Shown in pieces: positions 9,482 to 17,611 of a DNA stretch of 64,000 nucleotides (position 1 is the stretch's first letter; each line of letters begins with the position of its first letter). The notes beneath the pieces are model-generated. The model ran no database searches, was not told where the DNA came from, and worked only from the letters and a program-made list of their open reading frames with translations. The position numbers were made by a program, and so were the translations under genes. Origin of the DNA: Ignavibacteriales bacterium (GTDB lineage: Bacteria; Bacteroidota; Ignavibacteria; UBA10030); NCBI GenBank assembly GCA_026390575.1, contig JAPLFR010000001.1, positions 62,001-126,000 of the forward strand, read 5' to 3'.

Positions 9482-9560
9482 AAACAAAATCGGATGGGAT
9501 ATCATTTAGTTCTGCAGAATTCATCTATCACTTCCATTGGTTCTCCCGTCAAAGTATCAA

Positions 9561-10115
9561 CTACGCTCGTTCACTGAATGGTGATATTGAACTTTGAACC
9601 GTCTGGTTGCACTCTTCGCAGAAGTTTTTTCCTTTTACATCAACCTCTTCCGCAGAAGTGGAGGAATGCATAACGCACTCAGGATTGTGGCAATGAATGA
9701 GTCCGAAGGTATGGCCGAGTTCATGAATCGCTTCTTTCAACACTCGGATTTGCTCCAATTTTGGATTTGGATCCAATCCGTAAAGTTCTTCTCTCAATCT
9801 ATACGTTGATAAGACGGCAATGCGCCCGTCTAATTGGGCTTCACCGAAGACATAGGTCAGTACCGGTACGAAAAGATCAACTGCTGTAATGCCGATGATT
9901 TTTCCAGAATGCTCTGGAACGTGATTGAGGAGTGTGGAGATTATAGAAGTGGAGTTAAACTGGTTGCGATAGGAATCAAACGCGAAGGATGGATCAAGAT
10001 ACCTCGATTCTTCAATGGAGACCGGTAGTTCAAATGCGTTGGAAAGCGGTGCGACGAGTGCCGTCAACTCCGCATGATCGACCGGACGAATCGGAACGAT
10101 CAGAATAGAAGACAT
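9561..10115 (-). CDS. Archaemetzincin-type zinc metallopeptidase
   Basis: About 184 aa, the family length. It carries the archaemetzincin signature: zinc ligands in HELGHTFGLIHC (HExxHxxGxxH plus Cys), then a PECVM element and a C-terminal CEEC that together form the second structural zinc site. Members are poorly characterised soluble peptidases found in archaea, vertebrates and scattered bacteria. The ATG at 10115 (or GTG 10118) directly abuts the stop of the sigma-54 activator gene, so the two are translationally coupled and transcribed together. What it cleaves in this regulatory unit is unknown. Confidence 0.88.
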   Translation of the reverse strand: MSSILIVPIRPVDHAELTALVAPLSNAFELPVSIEESRYLDPSFAFDSYRNQFNSTSIISTLLNHVPEHSGKIIGITAVDLFVPVLTYVFGEAQLDGRIAVLSTYRLREELYGLDPNPKLEQIRVLKEAIHELGHTFGLIHCHNPECVMHSSTSAEEVDVKGKNFCEECNQTVQSSISPFSERA

Positions 10116-10118
10116 CAC

Positions 10119-11474
10119 CTATGGTCTCTTTAGTCCGTACTTCGTAATTTTATTATAGAGTGTCACTCGGTCAATGTCAAGAATATCCGCCGAACGAGAG
10201 ATGTTCCATCCGGTACGGTTGAGAATCATTTCCACTTGCGCCCGTTCGACAACGGCAAGTGAATCTGCTTGCAAGCCGTGCGCTTTGGATGCAAGTTGGA
10301 ACGGTAATTCAGTGTGTTGGATTGCCGGCGGCACTGCAAGTACCATCGCACGCTCCATAACGTTCTCCAGCTCACGAACATTTCCAGGCCAGTCGTATTG
10401 TACCATAATATCCATCGCGTTTGCGCTTATTTCTGTAACGGCTTTGTGCATAATGGCAGCGTATTTGCTGCGAAAGTATTCGGCGAGCAAAGGAATATCC
10501 GCACGGCGTTCGCGCAAGGGTGGGATGGACACCGTGAAGACATTTAAGCGGTAATACAAATCTTCACGAAACGAACCATCTTTTACTGCAGCTTCAAGAT
10601 CGCGGTTCGTGGCGCAAATAACACGAAAGTCGCTGGAAATAACTTCGCTGCCTCCAACACGTGTAAATTGTTTTGTCTCAATCACTCGCAGGAGCTGCAC
10701 TTGCATTTTCTGACTTACATTACCAATCTCATCAAGGAATATCGTTCCACCATCTGCTAACTCAAATTTGCCTTTACGGCGATATTGCGCCCCTGTGAAC
10801 GCGCCTTTTTCGTGGCCAAAGAGTTCGCTTTCCAACAGACTCTCCGTCACTGCACCGCAATTCACTGCAATAATTGGGAAGTACCGCCGGTCACTGTTCG
10901 CATGAATTGCCCGCGCAATAAGTTCTTTACCGGTTCCGCTTTCACCGCGCAGCATCACTGTCGTATCGGTCTTTGCAACGGTTTTCGCTAACTCAATAAC
11001 CTTTTGGATCTGCTGACTTTCGCCAACGATGTCGGTAGCTTTGGCGATATCAGAAATCTGTTCGCGAAGCTGGACGTTCTCTTCAACTATTTTCTTTTGC
11101 TTGAGAGCATTCGCTACAATGTGTGAAAGGTGATCAGGATCGATTGGCTTCGTGACATAATCGAATGCACCTTCTTTGAGCGCCTGCACTGCGCTTTCAA
11201 CTGACGCGAATGCGGTGATCATAATAATACCGGTGTTTTTATCGATCTCCTTCAACCGCTTTTGAAGATCGAGTCCGCTCATGCCCGGCATTTTAATATC
11301 GAGCAATGCTAAATCCCACGGACCTTCGCTCATCAATTTAAGCGCGTGATTAGCATCTTCTGCTGCCTCGACTCGGTACCCATCTTGACGGAACCACTTT
11401 GTGAGCGACTCGCGAACAATGAGTTCATCATCGACGATCAGTATGCTTTGCGGTGCAGATTTTTTTCCAGCCAT
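10119..11474 (-). CDS. Sigma-54-dependent NtrC-family response regulator
   Basis: A 451-aa three-domain activator. The receiver domain has phospho-acceptor Asp59 in [11 protein letters not shown]. The AAA+ domain has Walker A GESGTGKE, the sigma-54 contact loop GAFTGA and the [11 protein letters not shown] segment. A C-terminal Fis-type helix-turn-helix ends [16 protein letters not shown]. It hydrolyses ATP to open sigma-54 promoters when phosphorylated. ATG 11474 is preferred because AGAGG lies eight bases upstream; ATG 11480 is too close to it. It follows the heme-motif kinase by 22 bp, and both sit next to a respiratory operon with its own sigma-54-type promoter. Confidence 0.95.
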   Translation of the reverse strand: MAGKKSAPQSILIVDDELIVRESLTKWFRQDGYRVEAAEDANHALKLMSEGPWDLALLDIKMPGMSGLDLQKRLKEIDKNTGIIMITAFASVESAVQALKEGAFDYVTKPIDPDHLSHIVANALKQKKIVEENVQLREQISDIAKATDIVGESQQIQKVIELAKTVAKTDTTVMLRGESGTGKELIARAIHANSDRRYFPIIAVNCGAVTESLLESELFGHEKGAFTGAQYRRKGKFELADGGTIFLDEIGNVSQKMQVQLLRVIETKQFTRVGGSEVISSDFRVICATNRDLEAAVKDGSFREDLYYRLNVFTVSIPPLRERRADIPLLAEYFRSKYAAIMHKAVTEISANAMDIMVQYDWPGNVRELENVMERAMVLAVPPAIQHTELPFQLASKAHGLQADSLAVVERAQVEMILNRTGWNISRSADILDIDRVTLYNKITKYGLKRP

Positions 11475-11496
11475 AATCATAACCTCTTTAGAGATT

Positions 11497-13116
11497 TCAA
11501 ATGTTAGTTTGCGCGGATTCCTTCAGCGCGGTTTGTCGTGGTAACGTGATTGTAAATGTTGTGCCAACGCCTGGTTTCGAATCCACAGTGATCGAACCGC
11601 TGTGTCGTTCGATGATACCATAAACGACAGACAGACCGAGGCCGGTTCCCTTACCATCTTTCTTTGTTGTGTAAAACGGCTCAAAGATGTGCGGCATCTC
11701 ATCTTCTTGAATGCCGGTACCGGTATCGCTTACGGCGATTTGGACTGCATTCAAATATTCAATTTCGTTCACAGCGATGTGGAATGTCCCACCAGCAGGC
11801 ATTGCCTCCACAGCATTGATCTCAAGTGCCAACAGTGCTTCTTCCAGCTGATGCGCATCACAATAGAGTATCACCGGTTTCTCTTCTATCTCGACTTCAG
11901 ATAGTATATTGTTCATTTTCAAATGATGATCGATGAGCTTGAGACTTTGTCCGATGATGAAATGCAAATCAGAGTCTTTGAACTCTCCAACTTTCTCGCG
12001 CGAGAAGAGGAGAAGGTTTTTCACGATGTTGCCGCATCGTGCAGTTTCATCGGCGATAAGAGTAAGTTCGCTGATCATTTCTTGTGTGCCTTCTGTGGAA
12101 AGGATTCCGCGCTCTAATTTTTTTCGAAGCAGTTTGGCGTATGTCAGAATACCTTCAAGCGGATTATTGAGTTCGTGCGCGACTGTAGCAGCAAGCGTGC
12201 CGAGTGATACCATTTTCTCAATCTGTACCATGTGTTTTTGCGCTCGACGAAGTTCTTCTGTCTTTTCGGAGACACGCTGTTCCAGTGTTTGAGTCCAAGC
12301 GGTGAGTTCCTTCCGGGCACGTTTCAATTCTTGCGTCATCTGGTTGAAAGAAATTGCCAGATATCCGATTTCATCATTCGTCTGTACATCAATTTGATGG
12401 TCTAGATTTCCTTTGACGATTTCCTGTGTGCCGACAGCAAGCTTCTTCACCGGAATATTTACCATTCTCCAAATGAATATTGTTACGAATCCTGTCAGCA
12501 CAACAAACAATGCAAGCGATCCATATATCTGTGTCCGTTCGAACTTCGCAATGTCCTGATCAACATCCTGCAGGGGGATCATGACATCTAAAATTCCTAA
12601 TACAGTTTGAGAACTGCTGTGCGCATGGCAGTTGCTGGTTGCGCAGCCCGCATCATTGCGGATAGGAGTGATAATACCGATGACGCGGTACCCTTTTGGT
12701 GATTCGAAAATGCGCGTTAGCGTGGGATCATTCTTTGGGACAATGGGCTTTCCTGTACTGTGGCATCCGATACACGCCTCGGCGGTCATATCAACACTCT
12801 TACCGACTTCGGATTCTTGTGTTGAAAAGTTGACGATCCCCTTTTTATCGATAATGCGTATTCGTTCTATACGAGGCTCATTTCCAATGGTCTTAATGAT
12901 TTCGTAAATATCTTCACGGCGATTGAGCAGCATACTGTAACGTGTTGATCGGCTGATGAGATCGCTGATGTTCGTAGCAGATTGTTGGGCAGCGGCTATA
13001 TATTTACTTGACTGCCAATCCACAAGAAACATCGTGAATAGTGTTGTGCCTGCGGCTACTATAACAGCAACACCGAGAAAAAGCCGAAAGCCAAGTAAAT
13101 GGAAAAATCGTCTCAT
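11497..13116 (-). CDS. Membrane sensor histidine kinase with c-type heme motifs
   Basis: About 539 aa. An N-terminal membrane anchor is followed by a periplasmic domain of about 160 residues, a second membrane segment (LALFVVLTGFVTIFIWRMV), HAMP, a HisKA dimerisation helix with the phospho-accepting His in VAHELNNPLEG, and a HATPase domain (GTGIQEDEMPHIFEP, GKGTGLGLSVVYG). The periplasmic part holds CIGCH (Cys115-His119) and a CX4CH motif (Cys158-His164). CxxCH and CX4CH are covalent heme c sites, so the kinase probably senses redox state or a gas ligand. ATG 13116 starts a good signal anchor; TTG 13128 is an alternative. The cognate regulator is next door. Confidence 0.9.
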   Translation of the reverse strand: MRRFFHLLGFRLFLGVAVIVAAGTTLFTMFLVDWQSSKYIAAAQQSATNISDLISRSTRYSMLLNRREDIYEIIKTIGNEPRIERIRIIDKKGIVNFSTQESEVGKSVDMTAEACIGCHSTGKPIVPKNDPTLTRIFESPKGYRVIGIITPIRNDAGCATSNCHAHSSSQTVLGILDVMIPLQDVDQDIAKFERTQIYGSLALFVVLTGFVTIFIWRMVNIPVKKLAVGTQEIVKGNLDHQIDVQTNDEIGYLAISFNQMTQELKRARKELTAWTQTLEQRVSEKTEELRRAQKHMVQIEKMVSLGTLAATVAHELNNPLEGILTYAKLLRKKLERGILSTEGTQEMISELTLIADETARCGNIVKNLLLFSREKVGEFKDSDLHFIIGQSLKLIDHHLKMNNILSEVEIEEKPVILYCDAHQLEEALLALEINAVEAMPAGGTFHIAVNEIEYLNAVQIAVSDTGTGIQEDEMPHIFEPFYTTKKDGKGTGLGLSVVYGIIERHSGSITVDSKPGVGTTFTITLPRQTALKESAQTNI

Positions 13117-13150
13117 TTTCAAAATCAAGTTGAAATAATATACAGTTTTA

Positions 13151-13168
13151 TGGCAAGATTTGTGCCAA
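13151..13168 (-). promoter_or_regulatory. Sigma-54 (-24/-12) promoter for the kinase-regulator operon
   Basis: On the minus strand the sequence is TTGGCACAAATCTTGCCA. The invariant GG (-24) and GC (-12) are exactly ten bases apart, and the TGGCAC and TTGC blocks match the RpoN consensus fully. The kinase ATG (13116) would lie about 25 nt after the predicted transcription start, so the two-component genes are probably autoregulated by sigma-54. Confidence 0.75.
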
Positions 13169-13470
13169 TTAATTACAACCAGGAAGGGTTGACAAACTCA
13201 ACAATCTGAATGGAAATATAGCTTAAAGTCTCAATAAAAAGAAAATTACTCTTATAAATTAGATAAATTGGTAAGGATTGGTATAACGACAATTAATAGA
13301 ATTGAAAAAGGCCTGAAATGGTAGGTGCTTTGCTGGACGGTAAAAAATCTTATATTTTTTCGATATTTTCAAATTCCTCATCCTCATGACGATAGTCACG
13401 TGCCCGTGGGGCATGTCGGGCTAGTTGCGCAAAGACATTCATTTTTACCTAATGTTGTGCAACATGAAAT
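13169..13470. other. Upstream region of the kinase operon with candidate activator sites
   Basis: No gene is seen. Short inverted repeats lie upstream of the sigma-54 promoter: CAACC/GGTTG around 13179, GTTGA/TCAAC around 13187-13202 and ATGTTG-TG-CAACAT at 13452-13465. Any of these could be enhancer sites for an NtrC-type activator, but the match to a defined consensus cannot be judged by eye. Confidence 0.3.
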
Positions 13471-13509
13471 GAAAAATATAATGCCTCTGTCATCATAGAT
13501 AACAGAGGC
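13470..13509 (-). terminator. Intrinsic terminator of the HybA/HybB-like operon
   Basis: GCCTCTGT (13483-13490) and ACAGAGGC (13502-13509) form an 8-bp stem. Read on the minus strand it lies just after the stop at 13532 and is followed by a T-rich tract (ATTATATTTTTC), as expected for a Rho-independent terminator. Confidence 0.75.
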
Positions 13510-13531
13510 GAGGAATGGCAATAAAATGAAA

Positions 13532-14401
13532 TTATGAAGGAAAGTGCGTTATTCGATTGACAACTTCTCTATAGATTGTTGGACCAAGAATACTTTCAAT
13601 AGTGCCCGTACTGATACCGCCATCAAAAAGTGTTATTCCGGCGGATGGTTGAAGATGTTGAAATGTCTGTTTAAAAATATGTTCTGCAGTATGGAGAGTT
13701 CGTTTCACCAAACGCTGAGAATCGGTTGAAGAAGTAAAACTGTTTAATCCTTTCGATTTTGCGGTGATCTCCATAATCCATCCATCATGAAATGGAGCAT
13801 CGTTTAATAAATTGGGTTTTTGCTGCAACGCTGGATTGAATCGAGTGATTGTTGCTTCGATGGGAGAACGCAGTGTAATTGCACCACCTGGCAAGACGAT
13901 CCAACAGAACGGGTCGTGCCGATGGATGTTCGCCGGGGCTTTTGAAATGACAATGCTTAAAATCGGCTGGAAGAAATTTGCGAGGATATGATTAATTCCA
14001 ACCTTATAATTGCCTGTCTCATTTTGCTGAATCCAAAATTGTCCGCGGCTGTATGTCCTATCTTGAGGAACAGGAACAGTGCGAAGATGATCGAGCCGCT
14101 TCTTCAGTATGTCTTTAAAAAGTGCATCTGCTGTCATCGCCCTGCCGTTAGCAGACTGCTCCATTTCTTGTGGAGTAGTCGGTAAGTTGTTGTGCTCATG
14201 TTGCTGAGTGACATTCATATGAAATGCGCACTTCTCGCAGCGATATTCCTGATCGCACAGTTTGAATTCAGTGACACCTGCATCCATCCAGACACAGCGT
14301 AACTCGCCTTCAGGTATCACACTGTTTGTTGATTGATTTTTCATGTTGAGCAACCCTTCAAATATTCTTTTGAACCAATTCGGTTTAATGAATTGGAACA
14401 T
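13532..14401 (-). CDS. H-protein-like (lipoyl-fold) protein with zinc-ribbon-like N-terminus, lacking the lipoyl lysine
   Basis: 289 aa. The N-terminal region has CVWMDAGV and Cys49, Cys55, Cys58, His61 (CDQEYRCEKCAFH), a likely metal site. Residues about 115-215 align with the glycine-cleavage H-protein fold (YSRGQFWIQ, KVGINHIL, PFHDGWIMEI), but the position of the lipoylated Lys is Gly (about 172). The C-terminal DGGISTGTIESILG segment matches the paralogue at 16483-17151 (DGGAPLNGVLEQC). It is the last gene of the HybA/HybB-like operon and overlaps the previous gene by 17 bp. An internal ATG (14344) with GAAGGG upstream is an alternative start. The function is unknown; glycine cleavage is unlikely. 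Confidence 0.8.
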   Translation of the reverse strand: MFQFIKPNWFKRIFEGLLNMKNQSTNSVIPEGELRCVWMDAGVTEFKLCDQEYRCEKCAFHMNVTQQHEHNNLPTTPQEMEQSANGRAMTADALFKDILKKRLDHLRTVPVPQDRTYSRGQFWIQQNETGNYKVGINHILANFFQPILSIVISKAPANIHRHDPFCWIVLPGGAITLRSPIEATITRFNPALQQKPNLLNDAPFHDGWIMEITAKSKGLNSFTSSTDSQRLVKRTLHTAEHIFKQTFQHLQPSAGITLFDGGISTGTIESILGPTIYREVVNRITHFPS

Positions 14402-15566
14402 CTATAAACGTAACAACATCTTGTTGTATCGCAGTTTTCGCTTCTTCCTTGCGAGGTTCTGGAAAGATCGGTAAGTACTGCACTGCAAGCCGGAAGATTG
14501 CAAATCCGAGCGCCACGATCATCAATGTAATTGAAATTTCTGTCCAGGCGGGGAAGTACGCCGTACCTGCACTGCGTTCGATAGCTGTAATCGCAATGTT
14601 TAATCGATTAAACACAAATCCCATAACCACAAGCAATGCGGATACAAATAATCCTGTCGTTGTGGCTCGCACGCGCGGACTGATAAGCAACACCATTGGA
14701 ACGATAGCGCCCAAACCAATTTCTGCCCAGTACATTATTCCTTCAAAATTGAAATTGAAGACGTACGACCAGAGTTTCAAGTTATTGATGTCTTCGATCT
14801 TGAGTACAAGATAGACCGCGAGTGCTACAACTGTGACTTTCGCGATCTGTGAAAGAATATTGATTTCAATCTCACGATGGAACGCGCGTGAACTCAAAAA
14901 CGATTCGATGATCACCATCGCCGGACCAACCGCCACTGCCGATGTGAAGAAAAGATACGGCAGGCTGGAGGAATACCACAGCGGATACACTTTTTCCGGT
15001 ATGATAAGGAAAAGCGATCCGAGCGATGATTGATGCAAAGTGGAGAGGATGACTCCTAGGATCACCATGGGAATAGTGATTGTGTGGAGAATTTTTTGGG
15101 GGCGTTCGAAATTCAACTTTTCAAAAATAATCGGACTAAATTCCAACGCGAGTACTGTCGAATACAGCATCACGCACCAGCCGACTTCAAACATCACCGA
15201 ATGCGGGTTCCACATAATAATCGGATGCCAGACATTCCAGGGTCTTCCCAGGTCGAACATCAATCCGACAACGACAAGAATATAACCAAGAAATGCGGTT
15301 AAGATCGCAGGGCGCAGAATTGGACGATAATGTTCAAGGTTGAAAATATAAACAGACGCCGCAACAACAAAACCACCGGCTGCAAGTCCGACACCGCACA
15401 CGACATCAAATCCCACCCACAATCCCCATGGAAATTGATCGCTCAGATGTGTCGATGCTCCTAATCCCCATCCAAATCTGATGACTGCAGAAACAAATCC
15501 TGCCGCCATAATCAACCAAAATACCACAGTCCAAAATTTTAATTTAGAAAATAATTTCGATATCAT
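14385..15566 (-). CDS. NrfD/HybB-family membrane subunit (quinone-reactive)
   Basis: A 393-aa polytopic membrane protein with about ten hydrophobic segments. It matches the HybB/NrfD/PsrC family, which moves electrons between a periplasmic Fe-S partner and the menaquinone pool without heme. The family region FPWGLWVGFDVVCGVGLAAGG lies near residue 45, and FDLGRPWNVWHPIIMWNPHS near 105 carries the loop typical of HybB. It starts 15 bp after the Fe-S subunit gene. No large catalytic subunit (hydrogenase, molybdopterin enzyme) is encoded in this window, so the electron partner is unknown. Confidence 0.92.
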   Translation of the reverse strand: MISKLFSKLKFWTVVFWLIMAAGFVSAVIRFGWGLGASTHLSDQFPWGLWVGFDVVCGVGLAAGGFVVAASVYIFNLEHYRPILRPAILTAFLGYILVVVGLMFDLGRPWNVWHPIIMWNPHSVMFEVGWCVMLYSTVLALEFSPIIFEKLNFERPQKILHTITIPMVILGVILSTLHQSSLGSLFLIIPEKVYPLWYSSSLPYLFFTSAVAVGPAMVIIESFLSSRAFHREIEINILSQIAKVTVVALAVYLVLKIEDINNLKLWSYVFNFNFEGIMYWAEIGLGAIVPMVLLISPRVRATTTGLFVSALLVVMGFVFNRLNIAITAIERSAGTAYFPAWTEISITLMIVALGFAIFRLAVQYLPIFPEPRKEEAKTAIQQDVVTFIDVPIH

Positions 15567-15581
15567 TTTTGTATCCGTTAT

Positions 15582-16364
15582 TTACGATTGTTTATGAGAA
15601 TGTCCATGATTATCGCGCGATTCCATCTCTTTCAATTTCAACTCGTACGCTTGAACCTCTTTCCGCCTGTTGGTAATCCACCAGACACCGGATAAGAGTG
15701 TGCTTCCCCAAAAGACATAATTAGGAATCTTGGAAAGAATTTCCCACGTGAGATTCGGCATGGGATGGTTTGGTAAGTTTGTTTTCAATCCGAGTTTCTC
15801 GAATGGTTTATCTGCAAGATAGAGAATAGATGTGCCGCCTGCTTCCCGCACACCATAGATGGACGGATAGTACTTGCCGGGATTTTCGTACATCCGTTTT
15901 TGTGCCTCTTGTATGAGTTCGTCAACTTTGCCAAACGTTCTTGCATTTGCCGGGCATGCTTCGACGCATGCGGGTTTGCCGCCTTTTTCAACACGCTCGT
16001 GGCAAAGGTCGCACTTTGTTACTTTTGGATTCACACTGTCCCATTGGTACTTCGGAATATCAAACGGACATGCTTGCATGCAATATCGGCATCCCATGCA
16101 TTTATCGGCATCATAAACGACTGCGCCCGTGGTTGTCTTTTGAATTGCACCGACCGGACATACCGATGCGCACGTTGGCTCGGCACAGTGCATGCACATG
16201 CGCGGAACATTGGTTTCATCAACCTGCAAAACAGCGGTGTTCAGCACAGATGAGAGTATATGCTTGTCGGAAACTGGGTTTCCCCAGCGCTCAGCGTCAG
16301 CCGCTTCACATGCATAACACCCGATGCAGAGAGTAGTATCAATTAAAATTCCATAACCAGACAT
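15582..16364 (-). CDS. HybA-like four-cluster ferredoxin subunit with C-terminal membrane anchor
   Basis: A 260-aa electron-transfer subunit with sixteen or so cysteines in the DmsB/HybA/NrfC pattern: CIGCYACEAAD, CMHCAEPTCASVCP, CMGCRYCMQACP and CDLCHERVEKGGKPACVEACP. It should hold four [4Fe-4S] clusters. A hydrophobic segment (IPNYVFWGSTLLSGVWWI) near residue 225 anchors it, followed by a His-rich tail, as in HybA. No Tat signal is visible at the N-terminus (MSGYGILIDTTLCIGC), so a cytoplasmic side location is possible. GGAGAAG precedes the ATG. It forms an operon with the HybB/NrfD gene. Confidence 0.93.
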   Translation of the reverse strand: MSGYGILIDTTLCIGCYACEAADAERWGNPVSDKHILSSVLNTAVLQVDETNVPRMCMHCAEPTCASVCPVGAIQKTTTGAVVYDADKCMGCRYCMQACPFDIPKYQWDSVNPKVTKCDLCHERVEKGGKPACVEACPANARTFGKVDELIQEAQKRMYENPGKYYPSIYGVREAGGTSILYLADKPFEKLGLKTNLPNHPMPNLTWEILSKIPNYVFWGSTLLSGVWWITNRRKEVQAYELKLKEMESRDNHGHSHKQS

Positions 16365-16449
16365 AGCTGCTTCTCCAAAACAATGAATTATTCTTTATAT
16401 GACGCTCGCCCGATCTCGGCCAAGAACAGAATGGTTTTCCATCGGCCAA

Positions 16450-16466
16450 CCCGCCTGTCAGGCGGG
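16450..16466. repeat. GC-rich palindrome inside the operon
   Basis: CCCGCCTG-T-CAGGCGGG is a perfect 8-bp inverted repeat in the 118-bp gap between the first H-protein-like gene and the HybA-like gene. It belongs to the CCTG/CAGG palindromes seen elsewhere in the window. It could stabilise the upstream mRNA or reduce read-through. Confidence 0.6.
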
Positions 16467-16482
16467 GAATCTAAAATTAATT

Positions 16483-17151
16483 TTATTCTGCTTTTAAAAA
16501 TTCTTTTTGGAAGGCATTCCATGTGTTCTCATTACATTGTTCAAGAACTCCGTTGAGCGGTGCGCCGCCATCAAGCATTGTGGCGCCCGCAGGAGCCGGT
16601 ACGCCGATTTGCGATTGTGCTTTGATGAAATCACGGAAACGGCTGACTTCTTTTCTCAGCCATCTGGCAGCTTCGTCTGCGATCGTAAGGAAATGCAGTT
16701 CGGATGAAATATTTTTCGGAGCGACAACTGCAACCCATCCTGCTATATACGGGTCTTGATGTAAACGATGTGGATCAGCAATCAATGAATCGTTTACCGT
16801 AAGCACTTTGCCGGTAATTGGCGCCGGAATTGAGAGCATTCGATTACCGTGACAAACCGTCATCAATGGTTCACCCTTTTTGATTTCAGATCCAAGAGGA
16901 GCGACTTCTATTCTCTCAATTTTTCCGATAACTTTTTGTGCGAAGTCATCCACGCCGATGCGTGCATCGCCGGCAAACGTCAACTCGACCCACGCATGTG
17001 CCTTGCTGATGAAGTATCCTTTTGGTAATAAGAATCGATCCGCAGGAACCTGAGCTGCAGTTGGAACTGCACTTCGCTGTTTGGCACGATCTCTCAGCAA
17101 TTCAATGCCAACACAAAGAAGTATTGTGGCGATGACGAATAATGCTACCAT
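16483..17151 (-). CDS. Membrane-anchored H-protein-like (lipoyl-fold) protein lacking the lipoyl lysine
   Basis: 222 aa, first gene of the operon. Residues 1-18 form a hydrophobic anchor. Residues about 45-145 follow the glycine-cleavage H-protein fold (SKAHAWVELTFAGDARIGVD, then VIGKIERIEVAPLGSEIKKG and YIAGWVAVV). At the place of the lipoyl Lys the sequence is CHGNRMLS, i.e. Asn103. The C-terminal DGGAPLNGVLEQC block is shared with the last gene of the operon. AAGGAGA precedes the ATG. Proteins of this kind are often labelled GcvH, but no other glycine-cleavage gene is present. A scaffold role in the redox complex is an inference. Confidence 0.8.
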   Translation of the reverse strand: MVALFVIATILLCVGIELLRDRAKQRSAVPTAAQVPADRFLLPKGYFISKAHAWVELTFAGDARIGVDDFAQKVIGKIERIEVAPLGSEIKKGEPLMTVCHGNRMLSIPAPITGKVLTVNDSLIADPHRLHQDPYIAGWVAVVAPKNISSELHFLTIADEAARWLRKEVSRFRDFIKAQSQIGVPAPAGATMLDGGAPLNGVLEQCNENTWNAFQKEFLKAE

Positions 17152-17240
17152 GACTCTATCTCCTTAATTTGGATAATTAATTCAATCTCTTAAAAATATG
17201 TTTGCTAAGACAATTTCTGTCGAGCTTTCCACTAAATTAG

Positions 17241-17259
17241 TTCCAATATACGTGCCAAA
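17241..17259 (-). promoter_or_regulatory. Sigma-54-type promoter for the HybA/HybB-like operon
   Basis: Minus-strand sequence TTTGGCACGTATATTGGAA: the -24 block TTGGCACG is perfect, and the -12 block TTGG is ten bases further on, with GG where the consensus has GC. The operon's first ATG (17151) would be about 80 nt downstream. The single -12 deviation lowers certainty, but the neighbouring NtrC-type activator supports it. Confidence 0.6.
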
Positions 17260-17338
17260 GTTGAGCGACTTCAATTTATGACTTAAACTTCGGTTTTTAT
17301 TCTATTTTCGCTGAATATATGCTTTACGAAGTATAAAA

Positions 17339-17356
17339 CAACACTTCATAGTGTTG
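17339..17356. promoter_or_regulatory. Inverted repeat, candidate activator (UAS) site
   Basis: CAACACT-TCAT-AGTGTTG is a perfect 7-bp inverted repeat about 85 bp upstream of the -24 element of the operon promoter, the usual distance for an NtrC-family enhancer. The transposon-like element begins only 31 bp further upstream and so leaves this site in place. Confidence 0.45.
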
Positions 17357-17378
17357 AACATCCTTACATCTGGTGTTG

Positions 17379-17386
17379 AAATATTC
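17379..17386. repeat. 8-bp target-site repeat AAATATTC, copy 1
   Basis: AAATATTC immediately precedes the left inverted repeat (GGTAGTGTCCTAATT) of the first element. The same 8-mer lies at 20719-20726 and 23666-23673. Eight to ten bases is the usual target duplication of IS1-family elements. Confidence 0.85.
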
Positions 17387-17611
17387 GGTAGTGTCCTAAT
17401 TCAATTTCAGTATTATTTGTATTGTTTTCTGTCATAACATTTCACTGCCTTTTAAATTCTGGAATATCTTAATTTCAAGGGAATATTGAAGGGAAATAAT
17501 ATTCAAGTTACCCAAGAATGGTTGTTGAATCAACTCTATTAAGATATTTATTTTCATCCGCTTCTTGATTCAATCTCTGCAACCGCATAGCTTTATAGTG
17601 TCAGATTAATG

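Noticed and set aside
9327-9509. 60-codon plus-strand frame between the esterase and archaemetzincin genes
   Set aside because: The only recognisable part is the duplicated 3' end of the geranylgeranyl reductase gene; the rest overlaps the esterase start and has no start signals.
13532-17151. Glycine cleavage system H protein annotation for the two lipoyl-fold proteins
   Set aside because: The lipoyl lysine is absent in both and there are no gcvP/gcvT genes nearby, so the name would mislead.
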